DNA of 64,000 nt from Bryobacterales bacterium (GTDB lineage Bacteria; Acidobacteriota; Terriglobia; Bryobacterales; Bryobacteraceae), in NCBI GenBank assembly GCA_020852175.1, contig JADZBH010000018.1, positions 29,013-93,012 of the forward strand, given 5' to 3'. Shown here piece after piece: positions 38,632-46,993 of this stretch. The notes under the pieces were generated by a model, which did not search any database, was not told the origin of the DNA, and saw only the letters and a list, made by a program, of their open reading frames with translations. Numbering within the stretch: the stretch's first letter is position 1; every line of letters starts with the position of its first letter. The position numbers and the translations under genes were made by a program.

Positions 38632-39903
38632 ATGAATACCGTCAACTCCGAACGGCTTCTCGAACGAGCCAGCAAGTCCATTCCCGGCGGCGTGAACTCG
38701 CCCGTGCGCGCCTTCCGCGGCGTGGGCGGCACGCCCCGTTTCATCGTACGGGGAGAAGGCTCGCGGATCTTCGACGCCGACGGCAACTCCTACATCGACT
38801 ACGTCTGCTCGTGGGGTCCGCTGCTGCTGGGCCACCGCCCGAAGGCGGTTGTCGACGCGCTGGCCGCTGTGCTCGGCACGGGTACCAGTTTTGGCGCGCC
38901 GACCGAAGGCGAGATCGTCCTGGCCGAGCTGATTCGCGAACTGATGCCTTCCATGGAAATGGTGCGGCTGGTGAATTCAGGCACCGAGGCCACGATGAGC
39001 GCCCTGCGGCTGGCGCGCGGCTTCACCGGACGCGACCTGTGCGTGAAGTTCGAGGGCTGCTATCACGGCCACGTGGATTCCTTGCTTGTGAAAGCCGGCT
39101 CCGGCGTGGCCACACTTGGCCTGCCCGACGCGGCCGGCGTGCCGCAAGCCTTCGCCGCGACCACCATCGCCTTGCCGTTCAACTCCATCGCCGCCGCGGA
39201 GGCTGCCTTCGCCGCGCACGGCAGCCTTATCGCGAGCGTCATCGTGGAGCCCGTGGCCGGCAACATGGGCTGTGTGCCTCCCGTGCCGGGGTTCCTGGAG
39301 GCGCTGCGCGGCCTGTGCACGAAACATGGCGCACTCCTGATTTTCGACGAAGTGATGACCGGCTTCCGCGTGGCGCGCGGTGGCGCGCAAGCCCGTTTCG
39401 GCATTACCCCGGACCTCACCACCATTGGCAAGGTGATTGGCGGCGGGTTGCCGATGGCGGCCTACGGCGGACGCCGCGACATCATGGAAAAGATCGCGCC
39501 CGTGGGGCCCGTCTACCAGGCGGGCACGCTCAGCGGCAATCCTCTGGCCGTGGCCGCCGGCATCGCCATGCTGAGCCACCTGCGCGGCCACCCCGAGGTT
39601 TATGACGTACTGGAATCCCGCGCAGCGCAACTGTGCGCGCGCCCGCCGGAGGGCATCACGGTGAACCGCACCGGCTCCATGTTCACGTTCTTTTTCACGG
39701 ACCGGCCAGTGACGGACTACGAGAGCGCCAGGCGGAGCGGCACGCAACGGTTCGCTCGGTTCTTCCATCACATGCTGGAAGGCGGCGTCTACCTGGCGCC
39801 GTCACAGTTCGAGGCGGGCTTCGTTTCCACGGCGCACAGCGAGGCCGATATCAGGCAAACGGCGGACCTGGCCGCGGAATTTTTCGCGCGCGAACGGCGC
39901 TAA
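38632..39903 (+). CDS. hemL: Glutamate-1-semialdehyde 2,1-aminomutase HemL
   Basis: PLP enzyme forming 5-aminolevulinate for heme/tetrapyrroles by the C5 pathway. Motifs: [55 protein letters not shown] and the PLP lysine Lys267 in [13 protein letters not shown]. 423 aa, normal length. The 3' end overlaps the convergent gene by 53 nt. Confidence 0.96.
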   Translation: MNTVNSERLLERASKSIPGGVNSPVRAFRGVGGTPRFIVRGEGSRIFDADGNSYIDYVCSWGPLLLGHRPKAVVDALAAVLGTGTSFGAPTEGEIVLAELIRELMPSMEMVRLVNSGTEATMSALRLARGFTGRDLCVKFEGCYHGHVDSLLVKAGSGVATLGLPDAAGVPQAFAATTIALPFNSIAAAEAAFAAHGSLIASVIVEPVAGNMGCVPPVPGFLEALRGLCTKHGALLIFDEVMTGFRVARGGAQARFGITPDLTTIGKVIGGGLPMAAYGGRRDIMEKIAPVGPVYQAGTLSGNPLAVAAGIAMLSHLRGHPEVYDVLESRAAQLCARPPEGITVNRTGSMFTFFFTDRPVTDYESARRSGTQRFARFFHHMLEGGVYLAPSQFEAGFVSTAHSEADIRQTADLAAEFFARERR

Positions 39904-40390
39904 GCAGCGGCCAGCCGCAGACGGCGCACACCAGCAGCAGGCCGCCAATGCTCCAGAACACCACGCGCCGGCGCACCGTCTCCGGCAGTTCGCGCGGCGT
40001 GAAGCTGAGGCGGTTGTCGAATACCACGTCCACCTTCACCTTCACCACCGCCGGTCCGCGTCCTTCCAGGCGATTGTCGAACAGTACCTGGTAGTGGCCC
40101 GGCCGCGTCACGGCGTAGCGAAAGCTGCCCCTGGACGAGAAAGGCGACGAGGCCAGCACTCGATGGCTTTCGCCGCGGCTGAAGCGCTCCACGTCGGCGC
40201 TGGTCATCAACACCACGCGCACGGCGGAACGCCCGCGAACGGCTTCATGGGACACCTCGATGACGGCCGGGCGCTGGTTCAAATCGAGCCGGATGGCGCG
40301 CCACTGCGAGCGCGGCACGGTCACCTCGCCTTCAAACAGCGTGGTGCGTTCCAGGGGCGCGGCGGCCAGCAGGAGCAGGAGAGGAATCAT
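39851..40390 (-). CDS. Exported single-pass membrane protein of unknown function
   Basis: 179 aa from ATG 40390 ([17 protein letters not shown]). A signal peptide is followed by a beta-rich domain ([56 protein letters not shown]), reminiscent of an eukaryotic-GOLD/emp24-like lumenal domain, then a C-terminal membrane helix ([21 protein letters not shown]) and a short basic cytoplasmic tail. No family is assigned. It overlaps the end of hemL tail-to-tail by 53 nt. Confidence 0.7.
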   Translation of the reverse strand: MIPLLLLLAAAPLERTTLFEGEVTVPRSQWRAIRLDLNQRPAVIEVSHEAVRGRSAVRVVLMTSADVERFSRGESHRVLASSPFSSRGSFRYAVTRPGHYQVLFDNRLEGRGPAVVKVKVDVVFDNRLSFTPRELPETVRRRVVFWSIGGLLLVCAVCGWPLLSAVRARKIPRPGPPFA

Positions 40391-40431
40391 CGCAGACGGA
40401 TCGGGGCCCACGCAGCGGGCCTCCTCCGCAC

Positions 40432-40437
40432 TACAAT
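40432..40437 (+). promoter_or_regulatory. -10 element TACAAT before the MauE/DoxX-like gene
   Basis: TACAAT 7 nt before ATG 40445; the other in-frame ATG, at 40436, overlaps the hexamer and is therefore disfavoured. Confidence 0.5.
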
Positions 40438-40444
40438 GAAATTC

Positions 40445-41368
40445 ATGGATGACAGTATTGCACATCCAGGTTTGGGCGCTTCTCCCGTGGAAGCGCCTGC
40501 CTGGAAGTCCTGGCTGTCGGCGCTGTGCGCCATACTGCTAGCTCTTCTTTTCGTTGCCTCGGGGGTGTGGAAGATCACCGATCCGCTCGGCTGGGCCGCG
40601 CGCATCGTTCAGATGCAACTGCCCGCGCAGTTCAGCGTGGCGCTGGCGCTCGGCGTGGGCGCCGCGGAAACCTTCGCCGCCGCGCTGCTGTTCGTGCCAC
40701 GTTTCCGGCGTTGGGGCGCTCTGCTGGCCGGCGTGCTGCTGATCGTGTTCATGGTCTACGTCGCCGTCTACTACAATGTGCTGCGCGGCGAGGACTGCTC
40801 GTGCTTTCCGTGGTTGAAGCGCAGCGTGGGCCCGGGCTTCTTCATTGGCGACGGCGTCATGCTGGCCGGCTCGTTCTTTGCCTGGCGTTGGGCCTCGCCT
40901 CCGCACAGCCTGAAAGCCGCCGTGATCACGCTGGGGGCGATTCTCGTGTTCACCGGCGCCAGCTATGGCTTCGCCGTGTTCCAGCAGTCGGGCCTGGCCG
41001 CGCCCGCCTCGGTGACCGTGGACGGCAAATCGTATCCGCTGGGGCAGGGCCGCATCTTCGTCTACTTCTTCGACCCCGAGTGCATGCACTGCTTTGAAGC
41101 GGCGCAGCGCATGCAAACCTACCGTTGGAAGGACGCCAAGGTGCTGGTTGTGCCCACGCGCCTGCCGGAATTCACGACCCAGTTTCTGAACGACACCGGA
41201 TTGAAGGCGCCCTACACCACCGAGTCGGTGCGCCTGCGCGCGGTGTTCCAGTTCAACGATCCGCCCTACGCCGTGGCTCTGGAGCATGGCCGTCAAAAAG
41301 CGGCCTTCATCGCCTTCGACGAACAGGCGCCGGCCGGGGAGCTGCGCAAGCTGGGCTGGATCGAGTAG
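40445..41368 (+). CDS. MauE/DoxX-like membrane protein with C-terminal thioredoxin-like domain
   Basis: 307 aa. Residues ~20-180 hold five hydrophobic helices of the MauE/DoxX type with the conserved cysteine motif EDCSCF (Cys118, Cys120). Residues ~190-307 resemble a thioredoxin fold with CMHC at 213-216 (FVYFFDPECMHCFEAAQRM). The arrangement suggests a membrane electron shuttle to periplasmic disulfides, analogous to MauE with MauD fused in one chain (inference). ATG 40445 is chosen from the -10 spacing. Confidence 0.82.
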   Translation: MDDSIAHPGLGASPVEAPAWKSWLSALCAILLALLFVASGVWKITDPLGWAARIVQMQLPAQFSVALALGVGAAETFAAALLFVPRFRRWGALLAGVLLIVFMVYVAVYYNVLRGEDCSCFPWLKRSVGPGFFIGDGVMLAGSFFAWRWASPPHSLKAAVITLGAILVFTGASYGFAVFQQSGLAAPASVTVDGKSYPLGQGRIFVYFFDPECMHCFEAAQRMQTYRWKDAKVLVVPTRLPEFTTQFLNDTGLKAPYTTESVRLRAVFQFNDPPYAVALEHGRQKAAFIAFDEQAPAGELRKLGWIE

Positions 41369-41374
41369 CGGGCG

Positions 41375-42277
41375 CTACGCCAGATCCTTCACGGGAATGT
41401 TGAAGGCCGCCGTGTTCACCACGCCGAGCCGCTGAAACTGCACCCAGATCCGGTAGGCGCGGGCGCGCGGAAAAATCACGTTGAACTGCACCTGAGGCCG
41501 CCGGGGCTCGTTCGGGTAGGCGTAAAGCGGGTGGTCGTGAATCACATCCACCAGGTCGTCGCTGGCCGCCAGCATATGGCCCCAGGCGGCCAGGTATTGT
41601 TCCAGTCCCCCCGCCGGACGCAGCCGGAAGAACAGGAGCGTCTCGGACCCGGCGATGGGTTGCTCCGGTTGCAGCGCCAGCTCCACCTCCAGGTTCGCCG
41701 CCGGTTGCACGAACGGTGTGGGCGGCAGTGGCGCGGCGGCGAAAGCTTCCACGCCCGCGCCGGTTGTGACGAGCGTGCGCGCTAGAAACTGCGGCGTGCC
41801 GCCGGAGGGGTAACAATCGGCCACGACGCGATAGACGCCGGGGCGGGGAAGCGTGGTCCGGAAGAGAAAACGGCCGTCCGGGCGCGGCGCGGGGTGTTCG
41901 TGGGCAAAGTAGGTGAGATCGCTCGACAGCAGAAAAAGATGGAAGAGCTTTTCGTGCACCACCTCGAAGCGGCGGACCGGCCTGCCGGTACCGGGATCGC
42001 GGATTCCAAAGGCAAAACGTGTTTCCACGCCCGCGCGCAGGGGACGCGGCGCGAAAACGATGTCGAAACCGTAACGGACCGGTTCGGGAAGGTGCGCCGT
42101 CAGCTTCATGCCGCAGCGCGGGCACTTCCCCGGGCCTCTTTGCTTCACGTCCTGGTCCATCGGACAGGTGAACTCGACGGGCGGCTCGCCGGATGGGGCG
42201 GCGGGCGCGCCGCCGGGAGCCTGCGCCCGCAACGCTCCGGCGGCCAAGGCGGCCAGCCATTGACGCCGCCCCGTCAT
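41375..42277 (-). CDS. Exported protein with heavy-metal-binding domain
   Basis: 300-aa protein with a signal peptide (RRQWLAALAAGALRAQ). A short metal-binding motif FTCPMDQDVKQRGPGKCPRCGMKL (residues ~35-59, CPM...CPxCGM) matches the domain found in CusB/CopA-type copper-handling proteins. The rest is predicted beta-rich with several His (THFAHEHP-like AHEHP; DVIHDHPLYAYP), consistent with a periplasmic copper/silver-binding role (inference). It begins 2 nt after the SDR stop, in the same unit. Confidence 0.8.
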   Translation of the reverse strand: MTGRRQWLAALAAGALRAQAPGGAPAAPSGEPPVEFTCPMDQDVKQRGPGKCPRCGMKLTAHLPEPVRYGFDIVFAPRPLRAGVETRFAFGIRDPGTGRPVRRFEVVHEKLFHLFLLSSDLTYFAHEHPAPRPDGRFLFRTTLPRPGVYRVVADCYPSGGTPQFLARTLVTTGAGVEAFAAAPLPPTPFVQPAANLEVELALQPEQPIAGSETLLFFRLRPAGGLEQYLAAWGHMLAASDDLVDVIHDHPLYAYPNEPRRPQVQFNVIFPRARAYRIWVQFQRLGVVNTAAFNIPVKDLA

Positions 42278-42279
42278 GG

Positions 42280-43065
42280 TTACTTACCGGGTTCGAACGG
42301 CCAGATTCCGGTGGTGGTGAAGCCGCCATCCACGGCGATGCACTGTCCGGTGACGTAGTCCGAACCGCGCGAGCTGAGGAACACGGCCAGCGGCGCGATG
42401 TCCTCGGGCGTGCCCAGGCGCGGGTTGGCCTGCCCCGAACGCAGCCAGTCGCGCATGAACTGCGGCTTCCACATCTCGCGGTTCAGGTCGGTTTCAATGA
42501 AGCCGGGCGCGATGCAGTTCACTTGGATGTTGTACTTGCCCCACTCGGCGGCCAGCACGCGCGTCAGCCCCCACAGGCCGCTCTTCGTGATGGCGTAGGG
42601 GGACAGGAACGGGAAGGCGATCAGCGAGGTGAGCGAGCCGATCATCACGATCTTGCCGCCGGCGCCGCGTTCCACCATGCGCTGGCCCAGCACCTGCGTG
42701 AGGCGTACGATCCCGTGCAGGTTCGTCTGAAGAATCAGGTTGTATTCCTCCGGCGTGTACTCCTCGAAGCGCTTGCGGATGTTGGTGCCGGCGACGTTGA
42801 TCAGAATGTCGGGCGCGGGCATGCCCTGGCAGGCTTCGTCCACCTTGTCATTGGACGAAACGTCGAGCATGCGCGCTTCGGCCGACCGTCCGGCGGCCTG
42901 GAGCGCATCCACCTCCTGCTGCAACTTTCCGGCTGAACGCGCGGCCAGAATCGTGTGCGCGCCGGCGGCGGCGATCTCCTTGGCGATCGCCAGACCGATT
43001 CCGCGGCTGGCGCCGGCGATTAGGGCGGTCTTCCCTTCCAGAGAGAACGGGGATGTGTTGGACAT
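42280..43065 (-). CDS. Short-chain dehydrogenase/reductase (SDR)
   Basis: 261-aa classical SDR. NAD(P) motif ALIAGASRGIGLAIA, NVAGTN, catalytic Ser/Tyr/Lys in IGSLTSLIAFPFLSPYAITKSG, and the end YVTGQCIAVDGGFTTTGIW. It is of the gluconate-5-dehydrogenase/3-oxoacyl reductase type; substrate not certain. Start MSNTSPF is placed 9 nt after TACACT; the in-frame ATG at 43083 lies upstream of that hexamer. It is divergent from the tartrate/malate dehydrogenase gene. Confidence 0.92.
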   Translation of the reverse strand: MSNTSPFSLEGKTALIAGASRGIGLAIAKEIAAAGAHTILAARSAGKLQQEVDALQAAGRSAEARMLDVSSNDKVDEACQGMPAPDILINVAGTNIRKRFEEYTPEEYNLILQTNLHGIVRLTQVLGQRMVERGAGGKIVMIGSLTSLIAFPFLSPYAITKSGLWGLTRVLAAEWGKYNIQVNCIAPGFIETDLNREMWKPQFMRDWLRSGQANPRLGTPEDIAPLAVFLSSRGSDYVTGQCIAVDGGFTTTGIWPFEPGK

Positions 43066-43074
43066 GAAACCGCT

Positions 43075-43080
43075 AGTGTA
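43075..43080 (-). promoter_or_regulatory. -10 element TACACT before the SDR gene
   Basis: TACACT on the minus strand, 9 nt from ATG 43065. Confidence 0.5.
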
Positions 43081-43123
43081 CATCGCGCCCGGCGCCCGGC
43101 GGCCCGCCGGCGGGATGCTTTGC

Positions 43124-43129
43124 TACGAT
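43124..43129 (+). promoter_or_regulatory. Extended -10 element TGC-TACGAT before the tartrate/D-malate dehydrogenase gene
   Basis: TACGAT preceded by TG at the extended -10 position, 11 nt before ATG 43141. Confidence 0.5.
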
Positions 43130-43140
43130 GGCCATGGTCC

Positions 43141-44202
43141 ATGCGGAACTTCGGCATCGCGGTGATTCCCGGCGACGGGATCGGCCAGGAGGTGATTCCT
43201 CCGGCCCTGGATGTGCTGCGCGCGGCGGGCGCGCGTTACGATCTCCATTTCGATTTCGCCCATTTCGACTGGGGCGCCGAGTATTACTTCCAGCACGGCG
43301 CCATGATGCCGCCCAACGCGCTGGAGCAGTTGGCCGTGCACGACGCCATTCTGCTGGGCGCGGTGGGCCACGTCGATGTGCCGGACAACATCACGTTGAA
43401 TGGGTTGCTGCTGCCCATACGGCGCGGCTTCGACCAGTACGCCAACGTGCGCCCGGCGGTTCTGTTCGACGGCGTGGATTCGCCGCTGCGCGACCAGCAG
43501 GCGGGCGAGATCGACATGGTGGTGGTGCGCGAGAACACCGAGGGCGAATACGCGCAGATCGGCGGGTTCCTGTATCATCACCAGCCCGATGAGGTGGCCG
43601 TGCAGACCTCCGTGTTCACGCGGCGCGGCTGCGAACGCGTCATCCGCCACGCCTTTGAACTGGCGCGGAAGCGCAACGGAAAGAAGCGCGTGGCCTCGAT
43701 CACGAAGTCCAACGCGCAGGGCTACAGCATGGTGTTGTGGGACCGCGCCTTTCAGCAGACAGCCTCCGAATATCCCGACATCGCCACCGAGTCGATTCTG
43801 GTGGATGCCGCGGCGATGAACTTCGTGCGCCGTCCGCGGACGTTCGACGTGGTGGTGGCCTCGAACCTGTTCGGCGACATTTTGAGCGATCTTTCGGCGA
43901 TCGTCACCGGCAGCATCGGCCTGGCGGCGAGCGCCAACCTGGACCCGGCGCGCCGCTTTCCCTCGATGTTCGAGCCCGTGCACGGCACCGCGCCCGACAT
44001 CGTGGGAAAGGGCATCGCCAACCCGATGGCGGCCGTCTTTTCCGCCGCGATGATGCTCGATCATCTGGGCGCCGCGGCGGCCGCCGCGGCCGTGCAGGGA
44101 GCCGTCGTGAAGGTGCTCGGCGCCAGGCGCGAGCGCACGCCGGATCTGGGCGGCGCCGCCACCACGGCGGAGGTCACGCAGGCGATTCTCGCCGCGCTGT
44201 AA
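43141..44202 (+). CDS. Tartrate/D-malate dehydrogenase (isocitrate/isopropylmalate dehydrogenase family)
   Basis: 353-aa NAD-dependent beta-decarboxylating dehydrogenase. IAVIPGDGIGQEVIPPALDVLRA is the N-terminal cofactor region; substrate-site residues RENTEGEYAQIGGF and the metal Asp in SNLFGDILSDLSA are intact; EPVHGTAPDIVGKGIANPMA is the NAD motif. The sequence GAVGHVDVPDNITLNGLLLPIRRGFDQYANVRP and overall length fit tartrate dehydrogenase/D-malate dehydrogenase better than LeuB. No leu genes are adjacent. Confidence 0.88.
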   Translation: MRNFGIAVIPGDGIGQEVIPPALDVLRAAGARYDLHFDFAHFDWGAEYYFQHGAMMPPNALEQLAVHDAILLGAVGHVDVPDNITLNGLLLPIRRGFDQYANVRPAVLFDGVDSPLRDQQAGEIDMVVVRENTEGEYAQIGGFLYHHQPDEVAVQTSVFTRRGCERVIRHAFELARKRNGKKRVASITKSNAQGYSMVLWDRAFQQTASEYPDIATESILVDAAAMNFVRRPRTFDVVVASNLFGDILSDLSAIVTGSIGLAASANLDPARRFPSMFEPVHGTAPDIVGKGIANPMAAVFSAAMMLDHLGAAAAAAAVQGAVVKVLGARRERTPDLGGAATTAEVTQAILAAL

Positions 44203-44252
44203 GCCTCCGTCGCCGCGCACGGCGCGGTATCCGCCCCCTGTTCACATTTTCC

Positions 44253-44279
44253 TCAAGCCCCCCCGGCCCGCGCCGATGA
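44253..44279 (+). promoter_or_regulatory. Sigma-28 (FliA)-type promoter of cheY-cheX
   Basis: TCAAGCCC at 44253-44260, exactly 11 nt, then GCCGATGA at 44272-44279. This compares with the FliA consensus TAAAGTTT-N11-GCCGATAA, with 7 of 8 bases in the -10 element. A chemotaxis gene follows. Confidence 0.6.
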
Positions 44280-44313
44280 GAGTGCAGAAGTACTCAACGA
44301 CGAGGGAGGCCCC

Positions 44314-44685
44314 ATGGCGGTAGACATCTTGATCGTGGACGATTCAGCGGCCATACGGAAAATTCTGCAACGGGTTCTGTTGCAGGCTGAGGTGCCGCTG
44401 GGCAAGGTGCACGAGGCTGGCGACGGAGTGGAGGCGCTGGCGAAGTTGAGCGTGGAGAAGGTCGGTTTGATCCTGTCCGACATCAACATGCCGAACATGG
44501 ACGGCCTGGAGTTGCTGGGCAAGTTGAAATCCACCGATACATTGAAGGACGTTCCCGTGGTGATGATCACCACCGAGGGCGGGCAGGCCAAGGTGCTGGA
44601 GGCGGTGAACCTCGGTGCGGCGGGCTATGTGCGGAAGCCGTTCACGGCGGAGCAGATCAAGGAAAAGCTGGTGGGCATTATTTAA
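44314..44685 (+). CDS. CheY-like response regulator
   Basis: 123-aa stand-alone receiver domain. Phospho-acceptor Asp lies in LILSDINMPNMDG; the acidic pair is in ILIVDDS, the Thr in VVMITTEGG, and the Lys in YVRKPF. Length and the KP end are typical of CheY acting on the flagellar motor. A strong Shine-Dalgarno (GAGGGAGG) precedes the ATG. cheX follows 76 nt later, and the unit is preceded by a sigma-28-type promoter. Confidence 0.92.
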   Translation: MAVDILIVDDSAAIRKILQRVLLQAEVPLGKVHEAGDGVEALAKLSVEKVGLILSDINMPNMDGLELLGKLKSTDTLKDVPVVMITTEGGQAKVLEAVNLGAAGYVRKPFTAEQIKEKLVGII

Positions 44686-44761
44686 GCGGCCGCCGGATGC
44701 GCGGGCGACGCGCCCGTGCAAGGCCGCTGCGTCGAAGCGATTGGCGGAAGGGACACTTGGA

Positions 44762-45295
44762 ATGAGATTCTCGATAGCACATGAAGACCTGGTGGAACGC
44801 ATCACCATCGCCACGAGGGATGTCTTCAGCATGATGTTGGGCGGCGAGGCGGTGCCGGGCGCGTCGCGGACCGAGGATGGCGGCGTGGGGCCGACCGAAG
44901 GCGTCGTGGCTCTGGTGGGATTAACCGGGCCGCTGGTGGGCACGGGCAGCGTTTGCTGCTCGCCGGAACTGGCCTGCCGTTTGGCGGGACAGATGCTGAT
45001 GACCGAGTATCACGCGGTGGATAATGATGTTCTCGATGCCGTGGGCGAGGTGGCCAACATGATTATCGGCAACCTGAAGACGACCATCGAGGATCAGTTC
45101 GGGGCCATGTGGCTGAGCGTTCCTACCGTGGTGTACGGCCGCAACTTCACCACGCGCAGCATGGGCCGTCACAACTGGACCGTGGTCCCTTTCACCTGCG
45201 ACGGCATGGAGATGCAGGTGCAAATGTTCCTTACCGAGGCCAACGACCTGACCAAACTCATGCGGCCCGGTCTCACCGTGTTGCAGAAGGGCTGA
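44762..45295 (+). CDS. CheX/CheC-like chemotaxis phosphatase
   Basis: 177-aa protein of the CheC-CheX family. The phosphatase motif ExxN appears in DAVGEVANMIIGNLK (Glu and Asn on the active helix), and GPLVGTGSVCCSPELACRLAGQMLM is the typical beta strand plus helix. It would dephosphorylate the neighbouring CheY. The ATG at 44762 is selected because the upstream frame overlaps cheY and lacks family sequence. Confidence 0.86.
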   Translation: MRFSIAHEDLVERITIATRDVFSMMLGGEAVPGASRTEDGGVGPTEGVVALVGLTGPLVGTGSVCCSPELACRLAGQMLMTEYHAVDNDVLDAVGEVANMIIGNLKTTIEDQFGAMWLSVPTVVYGRNFTTRSMGRHNWTVVPFTCDGMEMQVQMFLTEANDLTKLMRPGLTVLQKG

Positions 45296-45404
45296 AACAC
45301 GTGATTACGCAGCGGCGGGGGCTGACGCTCCCGCACTTCTGCCATAACAGTTTAAGAATCTTCCATCTTGCCTGACACCTTGCGCGATTCGCATACGTCT
45401 TCAT

Positions 45405-45425
45405 AAACGAGAACCGTTCTCGTTT
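45405..45425 (+). promoter_or_regulatory. Perfect palindromic operator upstream of the HlyD-family gene
   Basis: Arms AAACGAGAAC and GTTCTCGTTT (10 bp each, perfect) around a single central C. It ends 3 nt before a TAGAAT -10 element, so a bound repressor would block RNA polymerase. The shape suits a TetR-type dimer; no such regulator gene is adjacent. Confidence 0.55.
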
Positions 45426-45428
45426 CAG

Positions 45429-45434
45429 TAGAAT
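45429..45434 (+). promoter_or_regulatory. -10 element TAGAAT of the HlyD-family gene
   Basis: TAGAAT with 24 nt to the ATG at 45459, immediately downstream of the palindrome. Confidence 0.45.
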
Positions 45435-45458
45435 TCCTGACGTGTCCGTCGTGCGCTC

Positions 45459-46802
45459 ATGGCCCAAACCGTACTCCTGCCTTCTCCTCCTCGACCCGCA
45501 CAGCGCCCGCTGGTGCTTCCGGAGCCCCCATCCCCCTCACCACGGTCGTACCGGCTTGTTTGGCTCCTGTTGGCAGGCGTAGTGATTTCGTCTGTTCTTC
45601 TCCTTGTTGGACGTAAACAGGCGCCGGCGCCCAACTCAGCACCCACCGTCAGAAGCACGAAGGTCGTGAAGGGAGCGTTGACACGGACGCTCCGCATCCC
45701 GGGTATGACCATGGCCCGCTCCTCGGCATTGCTCGTGGCGCCGAGGCTGTATGGCCGGCGCTCCCGAAACTCGTCGGGCAACGATTTCCGCCTGACCCTG
45801 CGGACACTCGCCGCTCCGGGTTCGCAAGTGAAGGAAGGCGAGGTGGTGGCCGAGTTCGACCGGCAGTTTATCGAGACCCGCCTGGACGACCTTGCCGCCG
45901 ATGTCCGCAGCCGGGAACTGACGCTGCAGAAGGTGCGCGCCGGACTCGCCGAGCGGCGCAAGGCCTACGATCAGCGGATTTTGGCCGCCGAAGGCGCCGT
46001 GGAGAAGGCGCGGCTGGATCTGCGCACCATCCCCGTGCGCAGCGCCATTGTGGCCGAGCGCTACCGTCTGAACCTGGAAGAGGCGCGCGCCCATCTGGAG
46101 CAGTTGCGCAAGGAGGTCCAGTTCTTCAACATCTCCGAGGCGGCCGAAATGAAGCGGCAGGAGTTGGAACTGGAACAGGAACGCCTGGACCTACGGCGTG
46201 GACAGCGCGGGAGCGAGCGCATGATGGTCCGGTCCACCATTGACGGTGTCTTCGTCCCGCAGCGTATTCGCCGGGGCGGCGAATACATGGACATCAAGGC
46301 GGGCGACGATCTGCCTTCGGGGATGGTGATTGGAGAGGTACATGACACCTCGAAGCTCAACGTGGAGGCGTATGTGAACCAGGCCGACGCCCAGTTGCTC
46401 CGGAGCGGCATGGAGGCGGCGCTCACCGTGGAGGCCGTGCCCGGTTTGCGTCTTCCGGGGCAGATCACGCGCATCGGCTCGATCGCCAAGGGCGGCGGCT
46501 CCCGGCATGAGTTTGTGAGCACGATTCCGGTGCGGCTCAGCGTGGAGGGAAGCCGCGAGGTGATGCCCAGCTTCACCGTGGTTGCCGATGTCACGCTCGA
46601 TTCCATTCCGGATGCCCTGCTGGTACCGCGGGAGGCGGTGCACCGCGATGACAGGGGCGAGTTCGTCTACCGGCGCGGAAAGGACGGCTGGCAGCGGCGT
46701 CCGGTGACGCTCGGGGCGAACAACCACGTTCAGGTGGCGGTTGCCGATGGGCTCACCCTCGGTGACGTGGTGGCTCTGGAACGGCCCGATCCGGTCCGCT
46801 AA
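45459..46802 (+). CDS. HlyD/RND-type periplasmic adaptor (membrane fusion) protein
   Basis: 447-aa membrane fusion protein. A Pro-rich cytoplasmic start is followed by one membrane anchor (LVWLLLAGVVISSVLLLVG, ~32-50), a biotinyl-lipoyl-like motif (APGSQVKEGEVVAEFD), a long helical hairpin (~135-245, heptad-like, coiled coil), then beta-barrel segments (VRSTIDGVFVPQRIRRGGEYMDIKAGD and GMEAALTVEAVPGLRLPGQITRIG) and a membrane-proximal domain. No transporter subunit or outer-membrane channel is encoded next to it. A palindromic operator suggests inducible expression. Confidence 0.88.
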   Translation: MAQTVLLPSPPRPAQRPLVLPEPPSPSPRSYRLVWLLLAGVVISSVLLLVGRKQAPAPNSAPTVRSTKVVKGALTRTLRIPGMTMARSSALLVAPRLYGRRSRNSSGNDFRLTLRTLAAPGSQVKEGEVVAEFDRQFIETRLDDLAADVRSRELTLQKVRAGLAERRKAYDQRILAAEGAVEKARLDLRTIPVRSAIVAERYRLNLEEARAHLEQLRKEVQFFNISEAAEMKRQELELEQERLDLRRGQRGSERMMVRSTIDGVFVPQRIRRGGEYMDIKAGDDLPSGMVIGEVHDTSKLNVEAYVNQADAQLLRSGMEAALTVEAVPGLRLPGQITRIGSIAKGGGSRHEFVSTIPVRLSVEGSREVMPSFTVVADVTLDSIPDALLVPREAVHRDDRGEFVYRRGKDGWQRRPVTLGANNHVQVAVADGLTLGDVVALERPDPVR

Positions 46803-46857
46803 AGGCGGCGGCAGGCGGCCGTGGGAATATTTAACAGTCCTGCCGTTCCTAACCCTA

Positions 46858-46886
46858 TTGCGCACCGGCGGCATTTCCGATACACT
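46858..46886 (+). promoter_or_regulatory. Promoter of the aromatic leader peptide and DAHP synthase gene
   Basis: TTGCGC at 46858-46863, 17-nt spacer, TACACT at 46881-46886, 9 nt before the leader-peptide ATG. The weak -35 and the spacing match the leaderless pattern elsewhere in the window. Confidence 0.55.
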
Positions 46887-46895
46887 TTCAATTTC

Positions 46896-46937
46896 ATGCT
46901 GTCGCACGTCTCGTTCGCGTATCGATTTTGGTCCTAA
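46896..46937 (+). CDS. Aromatic amino acid leader peptide MLSHVSFAYRFWS
   Basis: A 13-codon ORF ending in TAA encodes Phe7, Tyr9, Phe11 and Trp12: four aromatic residues among the last seven, covering all three end products of the pathway the downstream gene starts. Its ATG lies 9 nt after TACACT, so it would be translated from a leaderless mRNA. It sits 101 nt upstream of DAHP synthase and before a perfect terminator hairpin. Established model: ribosome stalling at scarce-aminoacyl-tRNA codons changes RNA folding and permits read-through. Not experimentally shown here. Confidence 0.72.
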   Translation: MLSHVSFAYRFWS

Positions 46938-46993
46938 ACCAAGCGCGACGGGGTGGTGTGGGCAGACGAAAGTGTGAAGTCAAAAACCCAACC
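46912..46993 (+). promoter_or_regulatory. Transcription attenuator: alternative pairings before DAHP synthase
   Basis: Segment 1 CGTTCGCG (46912-46919, inside the leader ORF) can pair with segment 2 CGCGACG (46944-46950) with one bulge. Segment 2b GGTGTGGG (46955-46962) can instead pair with segment 3 CCCAACC (46987-46993) with one bulged G, which removes the base of the terminator stem. A ribosome stalled on the Tyr/Phe/Trp codons (46920-46931) would cover segment 1 and favour the second pairing. Confidence 0.55.

Noticed and set aside
45405..45425. Reading the HlyD-upstream palindrome as a LexA (SOS) box
   Set aside because: It contains GAAC and GTTC, but with only one base between them instead of the four expected for the Gram-positive-type box.
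46938..46990. A tRNA or T-box riboswitch in the DAHP synthase leader
   Set aside because: No cloverleaf, T-box consensus or specifier stem was found; the leader ORF with stem alternatives explains the region better.
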